From: a virus | IMG/VR virus record: IMGVR_UViG_3300042554_001242 | Location: 1-40,223 of that record | Length of the DNA: 40,223 nucleotides | Direction: 5' to 3' (one strand) | Shown: positions 14,094-22,581 of the stretch, one piece after another | Position numbering within the stretch: position 1 is the stretch's first letter | How the letters are laid out: every line of letters begins with the position of its first letter | The notes under the pieces: generated by a model | Databases searched by the model: none | Told to the model about the DNA's origin: nothing | The model's input: the letters and a program-made list of their open reading frames with translations, nothing else | Position numbers and translations under genes: made by a program

Positions 14094-14767
14094 GGGAGGA
14101 CGATGTCCACTGATTGAACGACAACGCTATTCATTGTCGTGTCTGCATCAGTCACGCTTGAAAGGAGCTGCCAATCCGAACCAATTGAAAAACCTGGCTG
14201 CCCAAACAATGGCGCATACGGCATTGGGTTTGTGAATTGCCCGTTGATGCACTGGGACACAACAGACCTGTCGTTGACTGCATTGGACGCTTGAGAGCAG
14301 TCTGCGGACGAGGACGTGCACCCGCCTATGGTGCCAATGTCGTAGTATTGCGGATTGCCGCACGATAACTGCCCGCTGCTATACTGCCTTTCCGCTTTTC
14401 CAATAAGCCGCACGTTTAGAAGTTGCAATGCATAAAACAGATTTGTCGGCGCGGTGCTTGGATTGTTGTACACATCCACAACAATAGTTACCGCTCCGCA
14501 CCCTGAAGGCTGTCCCTGCACTTCAACGGACCACCTGGTAAACGCTCCAAGAGAGCCGATGCGCGTCAAAAAATGCGTACCGTCGAGTATTGACGTTTTT
14601 GCGGCCACAGACTCTTTTTGCGTTGCTGTTCCAAACTCGCTCTGCGTGTTGTAGATTCGCGTGCGTTGCAAAAGGTAATCGTTGGCCGTGATTTCCACTA
14701 TCACATCGGTGGCTACGCTCCAGTCTCCTGTGCAAGGATTGCAACACGGCGAGCATCCCAAAAACAT
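14090..14767 (-). CDS. Cysteine-rich distal tail/structural protein (225 aa)
   Basis: A 225-residue protein opening with MFLGCSPCCNPCTGDW, a cysteine-dense start, followed by Thr/Ser/Asn-rich beta-type sequence with further cysteines (SCGNPQ, GGCTSSSADCSQ, SQCINGQF). The start was chosen at the ATG that overlaps the upstream stop as TAATG. Its DNA is visibly less GC-rich (about half GC) than its neighbours, hinting at separate origin. Probably a tail-tip or adhesion component; no catalytic motif. Confidence 0.65.
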   Translation of the reverse strand: MFLGCSPCCNPCTGDWSVATDVIVEITANDYLLQRTRIYNTQSEFGTATQKESVAAKTSILDGTHFLTRIGSLGAFTRWSVEVQGQPSGCGAVTIVVDVYNNPSTAPTNLFYALQLLNVRLIGKAERQYSSGQLSCGNPQYYDIGTIGGCTSSSADCSQASNAVNDRSVVSQCINGQFTNPMPYAPLFGQPGFSIGSDWQLLSSVTDADTTMNSVVVQSVDIVLP

Positions 14768-15534
14768 TACGCACACTCCGCCGCAATCAGTACCCACGTG
14801 CTGTCAATCAATGCACACGCCACCCGGCGCGTGCCGCTGGATACAGTCACCGTGGCGAAGTAGTTGGTGGCCGTGAACGTGGTTGCAGGTGATAGCGCCG
14901 TGCCGTCGCCGGCTTGTTGCGTCACCGTGGCAGTGGCGCCTTTGTTCCACGTTGCGGAAACGGTTCCCAGTCGCACGGTGCCCCTCCCTGCGCCAATCCG
15001 CACCAGTGCCCATTTGTTTGCACCAGTCCCGGATTCCTTGTAAATGATGGCCGCACCGTTTCCGCCGCTTTGCAGCTCGGACGTCGATGCCTTCGGGCCG
15101 GCCGTGGCATCTGCCGCGTTGCGGACCTCGAGCTTGACCTGAACAAGGCCATCCACAGCCAGCCTGCCGATTGCGTTATTGGCGATTGGCTCCACGGCGA
15201 CGCCAAACAAATCGTTGGTCGACGTGGTTGGCGTGCTGCCCCTCAGGACAGGTGATTGCTCGTACTGGGCCGTGGCCGGCCCAGTAACGCCAGTTGGTGC
15301 GACCTCCAGCCCGGTGATCGCCAGCACGCCCCAGCGTGGCACGGTCTGGCCGCTGACGTTTTTGCACGGCAGTGCAATGAAGGGGGCGCCACCATAGGCG
15401 GATGGACCGGCATTCACTTCCGGTCGCTGGCCAAGCACAAGGTCAGCTGCGTCCTGCGCCCGGTTCCACGCCCTGGCCGATATCGCCGAATTCAGCGACT
15501 GACCGGCTTCAATGCGTCCGTCACGCCTGGCCAT
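14767..15534 (-). CDS. Putative tail-associated structural protein (255 aa)
   Basis: A 255-residue protein. The N-terminus (ARRDGRIEAGQSLNSAISAR then AWNRAQDAADLVLG) is helical and basic; the remainder is Thr/Ala/Gly-rich beta structure with strands such as VQVKLEVRN and TNYFATVTVSSGTRRVA. A TGATG overlap joins it to the preceding tail gene. I recognise the N-terminal pattern as recurring in planctomycete prophages, but not a named function. Confidence 0.6.
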   Translation of the reverse strand: MARRDGRIEAGQSLNSAISARAWNRAQDAADLVLGQRPEVNAGPSAYGGAPFIALPCKNVSGQTVPRWGVLAITGLEVAPTGVTGPATAQYEQSPVLRGSTPTTSTNDLFGVAVEPIANNAIGRLAVDGLVQVKLEVRNAADATAGPKASTSELQSGGNGAAIIYKESGTGANKWALVRIGAGRGTVRLGTVSATWNKGATATVTQQAGDGTALSPATTFTATNYFATVTVSSGTRRVACALIDSTWVLIAAECA

Positions 15535-16463
15535 CAGGTCACCCCGATCCCAAGCAGGGAAAAATTGGCCTCTGGATAGACCTGGTTCACGTACACGTGC
15601 AGTGGCTTTTTCAACAGAGTCGTTCCAGATACAGAATCCTCGTACCGCACCCACAGGTACTCGTGGCCCTTTTTCTCGATGTTGGTCACGTCTCCGACAT
15701 TCAGTCTTGGCAGGGTCGTACCATCGGCGTTGGCCTGTGCGACGAACTTGTAGGAAAGGGACCAGGGCGAGTTGCCCTTCTCGGCGTCCCAGTCTTGCGA
15801 CCCGCTGCCACCCATGAACAGCACTTCGCCAGCGGCGAATCCCCTGAATGAGCTGTTGTTGACTGTGCCCGTGATTGCCGACACGATTTTGATGTAGTCG
15901 GTTGTCACGTACTGTGTGGGTACGTCGTAAGTCTCAGTCCATTGCAGGGCTGGGATTACTACGTCGACGCCTTGGACGTTCTGGCCGTCGACACCTATAG
16001 CACCCTGCTGATCTGGCGCAGCGCTTGCGCCACTCGTCGGATACCGTTTTTCTGTGTTCCACACCAATCCACCCAGCGCAGTGCCAGCCGCATAACTCGG
16101 CTGCTGCGTGATGTGCGTCGTTCCGCCTGACGTATCGAACGACCTCGAGCGTCGCAGCGGGTCGGGCTTTTGGTCGTCGTCAGCACCGCGGCTGACGTAG
16201 CTGACCGTCAGCTGCCACGCCTCGTCGCCCAGGTAGTCGAGCGTGTAGCTCTCGGCCTGCAGCTTGTTCTGCGGCTGACCGGGGTACTCCCAGTAGAGGT
16301 AGCTGGTCCACAGCGTCACGTTGACGTCGTCGTGCACGGCACGGTCGTCGGTCGTGCCGAAAATCTTCCACGACTTCTTGTACGTGTTCTGGCTGCGCTG
16401 GCCCAGACGGTAGATCGTCGCCGACCGGCTCGCGGAGTCCTCAACCCATGTGTATGTCGGCAT
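15534..16463 (-). CDS. Putative distal tail protein (309 aa)
   Basis: A 309-residue protein immediately after the tape measure, the usual place for the distal tail protein. It is mostly beta sequence, with LTVSYVSRGADDD, QWTETYDVPTQYVT and SLSYKFVAQANADG segments and a KKGHEYLWVRYED stretch near the C-terminus. DIT proteins form the ring joining tail tube and baseplate hub; this assignment is by synteny. The gene is separated by three bases from the tape-measure stop. Confidence 0.6.
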   Translation of the reverse strand: MPTYTWVEDSASRSATIYRLGQRSQNTYKKSWKIFGTTDDRAVHDDVNVTLWTSYLYWEYPGQPQNKLQAESYTLDYLGDEAWQLTVSYVSRGADDDQKPDPLRRSRSFDTSGGTTHITQQPSYAAGTALGGLVWNTEKRYPTSGASAAPDQQGAIGVDGQNVQGVDVVIPALQWTETYDVPTQYVTTDYIKIVSAITGTVNNSSFRGFAAGEVLFMGGSGSQDWDAEKGNSPWSLSYKFVAQANADGTTLPRLNVGDVTNIEKKGHEYLWVRYEDSVSGTTLLKKPLHVYVNQVYPEANFSLLGIGVT

Positions 16464-16466
16464 GCG

Positions 16467-18521
16467 TCAGGTCCCCACCAAGGCCGGGTCTTCGTCCGTG
16501 TTGTCCGCGATCCGCTCAAGCAGGTCGACCTGCTGCTGTGCGAGCGACTTTGCAAACCCGAGGCCGCTGGCCGCGGCCGCCGAGAACGTGCCGACCACCT
16601 CGCCGCGCTCCATGCCGGCGGCAGCGGCGCCTGCACCTTCGCGGATGCGTTGCTCGTTGCCGCCGGCCGCTCGCTCCGCCGCACGCTCGGCTGACGCTGC
16701 CAACGCCTCCGCCAGTGCCGCCTCGGCACCCTGTGTGGCACTGCGACGGTCGGCCGCTCGCTGTGCGTTGGCGTCGAGGCGGCCTTGGGCGGTCGCGTCG
16801 GCGTTGGCGTTCATGGCGTCGATATTGCGTTGCGACTCTGCGGCAGTCTGTGCGTTCTCCTGTGCTGCCGTCTGCATGCGTCCGGCGATACCAGGGCGAG
16901 CCTGTGCGCGTGCCCTCGACCGCGCTGACATCTCGTCGTTGACCTTGGCGTTTTCTTTGGCAAGGTCGTAGCCGCGGGTGATGAAAGACTGCACATAGTT
17001 CCACGACTTGCGGACGGCGGCCTCCATGGTGTCCCAGGCGGCGAGAATGCCGTTGATGATGTTGTCGAAAGCACCCTGCAGGATCGCCCCGAACGTGTTG
17101 GCACCCTGTGTGACGTACGACCACATGCCTTCCCACGTCGTGGCCACGGACGTGCCCAGATACGTCCACGTGTTCTGGAACGTCGCCACCCACGAGTCGA
17201 CCTGCCCCATAAGGGCCTCGACACCACGCGCCCAGCCGGCCTGCAGCCCGAGCCACAGGATGTCCATGGCACCAGATAGGTTGCCGGCGGCCAGCTCCTG
17301 GTACACGCCGTCAAACGTGGCCGTGGCGGTGGCGCCCAAGTCACGCAGCACGCCCATGGCATTGGACCCGGCATCGACAAACGCTCCGCCGATGACCGAC
17401 GCGATCTGACCGAAGCCGCCGGCTGCGTAGATGGCCGCACCCGCCACGGCGCCAAGCAGGCCCACGGCGATCGCCAGCGGGGCGTTAGCGGCCACCCAGG
17501 CAGCCAGGCTGGTCGCCGCCGCCACGGTCGTTTTGACGCCGTACAGCACGGCACCGGCGGCTGCCGAGACGAAGGACGCAGCGAGCTGATAGGCGAGCTT
17601 GACGGTGGAGACGAGCGGCGTCACGAGCGATGCAACGCCTGTAGAAAGTGTTTTGACTGCGAAGCCGGCTGCAGTAAGTGCAGCACCGGCCGCGACCATA
17701 GCCGCGCCGACCGCCAACGCCTGCTGAACAAAGACTTTGTTTTCGGAGATGTACTTCGACACCTGGCCGACAATCAGGGCCACCGACGACGCGAGGCCGG
17801 ACATGGCTGGTGCCACAGCCGCACCGACCATAAGCGTCACGGCCTTTAGCGCCGTCATTAGCTCGCCGATCGAGTCGTTGAGTCGTGCCGCGGAGTCGGC
17901 CGTCTCCTGATCCATCACGATGCCGAGCTGCTCGGCCTGCTGCATGAGCGCCCGGATGCCGCCGGCGCCGTCCTCGAGCATGGGCAGGAGCGCGGCGCCG
18001 GCACGTCCGAAGACGGCCATGGCCAGCGCCGCCCGCTCGCCAGGATCCTGCACCCCAGCCAGTGCATCCGACAGCGCGAGAAACTGGTCCTCCGGAGACA
18101 TCTGCCGTAGCTCGTTGACGTCCACGCCCAGCCGCTCAAATGCCTTCGCGGCAGCCTTGCCGCCTTGCGCAGCCGTGTCCAGCGTCCGCTGCATTGTGCG
18201 GATGCCTTTTTCCAAGGTGCCGACGTCGGTGCCCGACTGCCCGGCCGCGAAACCGAGCGCGGACACGGCCTCCGTGGACATGCCGGTGCGCGCGGCCATC
18301 TTCTGCACCGCGTCACCAACCTCGGAGAATGCAGCCGCCGCGCCAGCGATCGGTGCCGTGATCGCGCTGCCGGCGGCCATCAGCCGGCTGCCGATGGACA
18401 TCATCGACGAGCCGAGCTGCCCCATTCGCTTGTTGATCGTGCCGAGGGCCGCGAACAGCTTCTTCGGGTCCGCGCCGATCTCGACGTAAACCTTGCCCTG
18501 GCGGACTGCGTTGGCACTCAT
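16467..18521 (-). CDS. Tail tape measure protein
   Basis: A 684-residue protein with the hallmarks of tape measures: helical, Ala/Gly-rich, Met-containing N-terminus (GTINKRMGQLGSSMMSIGSR), a 'MAARTGMSTEAVSALGFAAG' type segment found in TP901/T5-like tape measures, several central hydrophobic helices, and an Ala/Arg/Glu coiled-coil-rich C-terminus. By the usual relation (about 0.15 nm per residue) the tail would be near 100 nm. The start overlaps the frameshifted tail chaperone stop as ATGA. Confidence 0.9.
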   Translation of the reverse strand: MSANAVRQGKVYVEIGADPKKLFAALGTINKRMGQLGSSMMSIGSRLMAAGSAITAPIAGAAAAFSEVGDAVQKMAARTGMSTEAVSALGFAAGQSGTDVGTLEKGIRTMQRTLDTAAQGGKAAAKAFERLGVDVNELRQMSPEDQFLALSDALAGVQDPGERAALAMAVFGRAGAALLPMLEDGAGGIRALMQQAEQLGIVMDQETADSAARLNDSIGELMTALKAVTLMVGAAVAPAMSGLASSVALIVGQVSKYISENKVFVQQALAVGAAMVAAGAALTAAGFAVKTLSTGVASLVTPLVSTVKLAYQLAASFVSAAAGAVLYGVKTTVAAATSLAAWVAANAPLAIAVGLLGAVAGAAIYAAGGFGQIASVIGGAFVDAGSNAMGVLRDLGATATATFDGVYQELAAGNLSGAMDILWLGLQAGWARGVEALMGQVDSWVATFQNTWTYLGTSVATTWEGMWSYVTQGANTFGAILQGAFDNIINGILAAWDTMEAAVRKSWNYVQSFITRGYDLAKENAKVNDEMSARSRARAQARPGIAGRMQTAAQENAQTAAESQRNIDAMNANADATAQGRLDANAQRAADRRSATQGAEAALAEALAASAERAAERAAGGNEQRIREGAGAAAAGMERGEVVGTFSAAAASGLGFAKSLAQQQVDLLERIADNTDEDPALVGT

Positions 18522-18922
18522 GTGTTCACCTCATGCCAATTCGGCCCGAGCAGCTTGCGGATCTCGTCGGACGTCGCTTGCCGCGGCGCTGCCTTTTTCG
18601 CGAACGGGTTGAACTCGATCGGCTTGGCTTGCGGCTGGCCCTTGCTGCGGTGCAGGTTGGCCTGCTGACTCATGAGCCACGCGACCCGCCACCACTCCTG
18701 CTCTAGACGAGCGTCGCGAGCGGCGAAGAGTCCACGGATGGTCCATTCATCTGGGTTGACTCCGAGGATTCCTGCGGCCTCGTAGATGGCGTCCCAGATT
18801 GTGCGAGTAGGGACTCGACCGTCGTCTGTTGCAGTTGCGCCTCCGCCCGATTGGCCAGCTCGGCCTGCAGCTCGTCCATTCGCTCGACGAGCTGCTTGAT
18901 CATGCGGCGAAGGCGGAGGGGG
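18518..18922 (-). CDS. Tail assembly chaperone, -1 frameshift extension (T part of G-T)
   Basis: This 134-residue frame has no start codon of its own before its C-terminal half, and becomes translatable by a -1 slip at 18928-18922. It encodes a Pro/Ala/Gly-rich linker (PPPPSPHDQAARRA...) then a folded region (TIWDAIYEAAGILGVNPDEW, LEQEWWRVAWLMSQQ) and a basic tail ending LLGPNWHEVNT. Its stop overlaps the tape-measure ATG. Frameshifted G-T chaperones bind the tape measure and recruit tail tube subunits. Full G-T product would be 254 residues. Confidence 0.8.
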   Translation of the reverse strand, partial: PPPPSPHDQAARRANGRAAGRAGQSGGGATATDDGRVPTRTIWDAIYEAAGILGVNPDEWTIRGLFAARDARLEQEWWRVAWLMSQQANLHRSKGQPQAKPIEFNPFAKKAAPRQATSDEIRKLLGPNWHEVNT

Positions 18923-19281
18923 AAAAAATCGACCAGCTCCTCCTCGAGCGCACGCTGCGCCGCCTCGAGCGAGTCACCACGCAGCGACTCCAGAAACTCT
19001 TCCTTGGTCAGTTTGCGCTCGTCGACCTGTCGGCAGAGGATCGCGTAGAGCACCTCGCCGATCGTCGTGTACCGTGAGCGGATGACCTCCAAGGCTCGTC
19101 CGATCGTCGACACGTCGATCAAGTCGAACGGAATGGACCGGTCGACCTTGCGGACAGAGCCGTCCGGCTGCTCTTCGTCCTCTTGGACGTCGATGCGCAC
19201 CAGATCCTTGACCCGAGCGGCCGCACCGCACGTCATCACGACGCGCCACGGCCGGCCCTCGTCGTCCTTAAATTCGCGCAT
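18703..19281 (-). CDS. Tail assembly chaperone, unshifted product (gpG-like)
   Basis: A 192-residue protein directly upstream of the tape measure. The N-terminus (MREFKDDEGRPWRVVMTCG) begins a mixed domain; residues 90-150 are helical (RALEEELVDFFPLRLRRMI then KQLVERMDELQAELA). The last 40 residues are low-complexity Ser/Thr/Pro. ATG 19281 has AGGAG six bases upstream; an earlier in-frame start is less supported. The U-rich slippery site lies at codons 119-120, so a fraction of ribosomes would make the longer G-T protein. Confidence 0.8.
   Translation of the reverse strand: MREFKDDEGRPWRVVMTCGAAARVKDLVRIDVQEDEEQPDGSVRKVDRSIPFDLIDVSTIGRALEVIRSRYTTIGEVLYAILCRQVDERKLTKEEFLESLRGDSLEAAQRALEEELVDFFPLRLRRMIKQLVERMDELQAELANRAEAQLQQTTVESLLAQSGTPSTRPQESSESTQMNGPSVDSSPLATLV
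18922..18928 (-). promoter_or_regulatory. Programmed -1 frameshift slippery site
   Basis: On the minus strand the heptamer T TTT TTC is phased as X-XXY-YYZ with the zero-frame codons GAT TTT TTC. After slippage, reading resumes as CCC CCT CCG and stays open for 134 codons to the tape-measure start. It is a classic slippery sequence in the classic location. Confidence 0.8.
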
Positions 19282-19283
19282 GG

Positions 19284-19637
19284 TCAGCTCCTGAGCCCAG
19301 ACCTGGTCAACGCACACTCGACGGTCCAGCTCGTCGCCCCGTCGAGCGGGTTGGTCTCGCTGATGCCGGTAACGACAGCGTCGAAGGACCAGCCGGCTTC
19401 CCCGCCAGATACGGCCACGAGCGTGCCGTCGAGTAGCAGATCGAGATCCATGTCACCGTCGTCGTTGATCTCAAACGACACGGTCGCGGCCCAGCCGGTG
19501 GAATACACGGCCTGCTCGCGCGACCCATACTCCTCGATCTCGATCGTGCGGGCTGTCGCTGTCCACGTGACGTTTCGCACGCTCGCGATGACGTCGCCGA
19601 CGGTCAGCGTCGCGTCCTTGCCGAGCGTGATCGCCAC
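19284..19637 (-). CDS. Small tail-tube-like protein, paralogue 3 (117 aa)
   Basis: A 117-residue protein opening MAITLGKDATLTVG, with strands (VRNVTWTATARTIEIEEYGS, WAATVSFEINDD) and a C-terminal WTVECALTRSG. It belongs with the next two upstream genes, which share MAxTLGxxxx openings, similar lengths and similar strand patterns. Such short beta proteins in front of the tail chaperone are usually tail tube (major tail) proteins. Confidence 0.65.
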   Translation of the reverse strand: MAITLGKDATLTVGDVIASVRNVTWTATARTIEIEEYGSREQAVYSTGWAATVSFEINDDGDMDLDLLLDGTLVAVSGGEAGWSFDAVVTGISETNPLDGATSWTVECALTRSGLRS

Positions 19638-19640
19638 GAG

Positions 19641-19964
19641 TCAGATGCCCCCCCGACGCGCGGTGATCGTGTACGTCACGGCGCCGTCGATGGACACGTT
19701 CTCGGTGACACCCATCACCACGAAGTTGCTCGTCGCGGTGTTGCTGACGAGCTGCGTTATGACGCCCGTGGCGTCGTGGCACTCGATCTCCCACGTCTGC
19801 GACTTGAATCCGGTATCGAAGGCGCGATAGCCGACCGTGCCGGTGCCGACGTTGCTACGGTTGGACACGTCGACGACCTCGGCCTCCTCGGTGTACGTGG
19901 CCGAGATGACGTCGGTGCCGAACGGTGGGGCGCTCGCCGCCTTGAAGCCGAGGGTGATCGCCAT
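19641..19964 (-). CDS. Small tail-tube-like protein, paralogue 2 (107 aa)
   Basis: A 107-residue beta protein starting MAITLGFKAASAPPFGTDV and ending VTYTITARRGG, closely parallel to its upstream neighbour (ITYTVSAQRY). It has VVDVSNRSN and WEIECHDATG motifs. GGAG lies six bases before the ATG. Probably a tail tube or tube-like subunit. Confidence 0.65.
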   Translation of the reverse strand: MAITLGFKAASAPPFGTDVISATYTEEAEVVDVSNRSNVGTGTVGYRAFDTGFKSQTWEIECHDATGVITQLVSNTATSNFVVMGVTENVSIDGAVTYTITARRGGI

Positions 19965-19976
19965 GGTGGTCTCCGG

Positions 19977-20300
19977 TCAGGTCTGGGTTTTGTATCGCTG
20001 GGCGCTGACGGTGTACGTGATGATGCCGTCGATCGGCTGCGACTGGGCCACGTTCGTCACGACGAATTCGACGGCGTTGCCAGTCGTCGTGCCGGTGAGC
20101 GTGAACGTCCCGCCGACGGCCACGCCCGGGGCGTCGACGCACTCGACCTCGATGGTCTGCTCGACCATGGCCTTGATGAACGTGCGAAACGTGTCGCCGA
20201 ACTTGGTGACGTCCACCTCGTTCGCGGTGTTGTTGACCGTGATCGATCGGGCGTTGGAAAGGCCCGAGATCGTGACGTCCTTGCCGAGCGTGACGGCCAT
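19977..20300 (-). CDS. Small tail-tube-like protein, paralogue 1 (107 aa)
   Basis: A 107-residue beta protein starting MAVTLGKDVTISG, with ARSITVNNTANEVDVTKFGD and a TIEVECVDAPG strand that recurs in the other two copies (WEIECHDATG, WTVECALTRSG). It is first of the triplet in transcription order, so may be the major tube protein with the others specialised copies. No direct proof. Confidence 0.65.
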   Translation of the reverse strand: MAVTLGKDVTISGLSNARSITVNNTANEVDVTKFGDTFRTFIKAMVEQTIEVECVDAPGVAVGGTFTLTGTTTGNAVEFVVTNVAQSQPIDGIITYTVSAQRYKTQT

Positions 20301-20370
20301 GTGTGGCTCCTGCTGGTGTCACTGGCAGGGTACGGCCAGGCGACGCGTCCGCCGCAGGGGGTGTGGACGG

Positions 20371-21108
20371 TTATGCCGCGCGGATCGTGTCGCGAAACCG
20401 CGTAAAAATGCGGGCCACCACCTTCTGCACGCCGGCAGCACCCTGCATGAACGGACGCTTGGGATAGCGCACCGACCGCGTGATCGTGGTCTTGTCCCAG
20501 TTGCTGGCGCCCCGGAATCCCTTGTGCGTCCACAGGATCGCACCATAGTCGTAGTCGCCGCTGGCACGTCTCGGGATTGGCTTGCCGGCATCCCGTGCAT
20601 CCTTCGCACGCCTAGCGGCGCCAACGCCGATCCGCCACGCCGTGAGCGTCAGGGACCCGCCAAACTCATGCAGCCGGCCGAGCCAGTCGGCGCGCAGGGT
20701 GCCGATGACGACGCTGCGTGTAGTCCCGTCCCAGTAGTACATGATGTCGTTGTAGAGCCAGCGCTTTGGCGCCCACGACTTTGGCGGCTTGCCGGCTGGC
20801 CGCGGCTTGCCGCTGCCAAGCATCGTGAGGTCTCGGTACAGGCCGTTCATGAACTCGACGACTGCCCCGGCCTTGACCTCACGCTGCCCGGCCTTGGTCC
20901 GCTTGGGTGCGTTTTGACCGATGCCTTTTTTCGACGCCTGGCGGATGTCCATGCCGGCCTTTTTGAGCGCCTCGTAGTTGGCTCGCTCGAGCAGCCGGCG
21001 AACCTTGGAGCGGTCGAAAAACTGTCCCTTGACCCGCGCGGTGATCGCCCGCTGGCTCGCGGTCGCGGCCGACACTGGCCGGCGGTTTCCGCCACGTCTG
21101 CCGGCCAT
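20371..21108 (-). CDS. Head-tail connector/HK97 gp10-like protein (245 aa)
   Basis: A 245-residue basic protein with an N-terminal region of Lys/Arg-rich helices (RSKVRRLLERANYEALKKAG then MDIRQASKKG) and a C-terminal RYPKRPFMQGAAGVQKVVAR segment. 'R.PFM..A' near the C-terminus is typical of HK97 gp10-like neck proteins, which are longer here. The ATG at 21108 overlaps the upstream stop as TGATG. A 70-base gap follows. Confidence 0.6.
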   Translation of the reverse strand: MAGRRGGNRRPVSAATASQRAITARVKGQFFDRSKVRRLLERANYEALKKAGMDIRQASKKGIGQNAPKRTKAGQREVKAGAVVEFMNGLYRDLTMLGSGKPRPAGKPPKSWAPKRWLYNDIMYYWDGTTRSVVIGTLRADWLGRLHEFGGSLTLTAWRIGVGAARRAKDARDAGKPIPRRASGDYDYGAILWTHKGFRGASNWDKTTITRSVRYPKRPFMQGAAGVQKVVARIFTRFRDTIRAA

Positions 21109-21554
21109 CAGCGGAACGTCCTGTAGGTGGCCGTGATCACCGCCCGCCACACGTTGCGGTCGTGCAGTGCGTCGTCCGGGTTCACCTCGATCGCGACCTC
21201 GACCGGCGTGGTCACGCCGCTGGGCCACGTCACCGCTTGGTCCCAGGTGTGTGCCCGGATCGCGTCCGCGATCTCCTCCGCCAGGTCCAGCATGTCGTCG
21301 GCCATCTCGTCCGACGGCGTGTGCCGGCCGACGAAGACGGTCGCCTGGTAGTCGTACTGGTGGTGCGTGCGGTCGACTCGCTCGATCGTCAACGTGCCAG
21401 GCATGACCGCGATCACCGGGTCGACCATCTCCTCGATGGTGTAGTCCGGCCAGTTGACGCGCTCGACAGCCGGCTGCGTGGCCACCGACGTGAACGTCTC
21501 GGCGTCCAGGCCGTCGGCAAGAGCGTCGGCAATCTCACGCAGCGTGCTGCTCAT
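21108..21554 (-). CDS. Tail terminator/neck-like protein (148 aa)
   Basis: A 148-residue protein between the connector and the glycosyltransferase. N-terminal helix (LREIADALADGLDAETF), then beta strands (HHQYDYQATVFVGRH), a helix (MADDMLDLAEEIADAIRA) and a final WRAVITATYRTF strand: the fold order of phage tail terminators. Assigned by size, strand/helix order and position. Confidence 0.55.
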   Translation of the reverse strand: MSSTLREIADALADGLDAETFTSVATQPAVERVNWPDYTIEEMVDPVIAVMPGTLTIERVDRTHHQYDYQATVFVGRHTPSDEMADDMLDLAEEIADAIRAHTWDQAVTWPSGVTTPVEVAIEVNPDDALHDRNVWRAVITATYRTFR

Positions 21555-22581
21555 GGGCCTCGATCTGCTCCACGTTCTTCGCGAGCCGCGGGTCGTCCGG
21601 GCATCGTCGCACAGCCTCGCGGGCGTACTGCAGGGCTTGTGGGTGCTTGCCTAGATTCCACGCAGCCACGGCCGCCAGGTCGTAGGCCTTGGTGACAGCG
21701 TCCGGATCGGTGGCGTGCGTCGACTCGCCGGTGGCCTGCATGGCCGCCTCGGCGAACGTCAGGCACTCGACCCACTCCTGCCGCTGGTAGTGCACCCACG
21801 CGAGTTGCTGCCACGCGTCGGGCTCCGCCTTCGCCTCGTAGGCTGCCCGGTGCAGATGCCGCTCGTCTTGCGTCAGCCGGTACAGGGCGCGGTATGCGTA
21901 CGACCGCTCCGTAGGCGTGCCCGGCAGGCCGAGGTAGTGTGCGAACGTCGCCGCGGCGGCCGGGTGCCCGACCCACTCCTGCTCGCGGGCGAGGTACCAG
22001 TGAGCGCGGGCGTCGTGCGGCGCCTCGCGGACCGCCACCTCAAGCAGCTCGAGGTCCGTCTTGTGCCGCTTGCCAGGCGTCCGGTGGTGATGGATCTCCA
22101 GACCGTCGGCAACGGCCTGCACCTTCTCGCCTGACCAGCACACGAGCCCCTCGTGCGTCGGTGCCGACCACCGGAACCCGCGGCGGGCGTGGACGCGGTC
22201 CGAGAGGAACACCAGCCCAGGCACGCCTGGCGACTTCCACGACCACACGTAACGGTACCGCAGGTTGTTGACGTTGCCGGTCCACGCCCGCTCGATCGCC
22301 GCACGCCACCCGGGCTGCAGCCGCTCGTCGAGATCCAGCCGCACGCACACGTCCACGTCGTCCGGCAGGTGGTACAGCGACAGGTTGTGCGCATCGTCCC
22401 ACCGCCACGGGATCACGTTGCCGGTCATCACCGTGATGCCGCAGGACCGCAGCCGCTGCGGGGTCGAGTCGGTCGACCCGGTGTCCGTGACGATCACCAC
22501 GTCGGCGCCGTCGGTCGACTCGGCCCAGTCGATCGCGTGGGACTCCTCGTTCTTGGCGAGCGCGTAGATACCGATCTTCAC
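21535..22581 (-). CDS. GT2 family glycosyltransferase with TPR-like C-terminus
   Basis: A 348-residue protein. The N-terminal GT-A domain has ALAKNEE, DTGSTDS (33-39) and the metal-binding DLDE (83-86), the standard GT2 set. From about residue 175 the sequence turns into TPR-like helices (ARAHWYLAREQEWVGHPAAA, YRALYRLTQDERHLHRAAYE). GT2 plus TPR enzymes commonly glycosylate proteins or surface polymers. The GTG start overlaps the FkbM gene stop as GTGA. It is the last gene of a five-gene carbohydrate cassette; its acceptor could be the phage fibres. Confidence 0.85.
   Translation of the reverse strand: MKIGIYALAKNEESHAIDWAESTDGADVVIVTDTGSTDSTPQRLRSCGITVMTGNVIPWRWDDAHNLSLYHLPDDVDVCVRLDLDERLQPGWRAAIERAWTGNVNNLRYRYVWSWKSPGVPGLVFLSDRVHARRGFRWSAPTHEGLVCWSGEKVQAVADGLEIHHHRTPGKRHKTDLELLEVAVREAPHDARAHWYLAREQEWVGHPAAAATFAHYLGLPGTPTERSYAYRALYRLTQDERHLHRAAYEAKAEPDAWQQLAWVHYQRQEWVECLTFAEAAMQATGESTHATDPDAVTKAYDLAAVAAWNLGKHPQALQYAREAVRRCPDDPRLAKNVEQIEAHEQHAA

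Noticed and set aside
18531-18746. 71-codon minus-strand frame before the tape measure
   Set aside because: It is the third frame over the frameshift extension, which reads as a much better protein.
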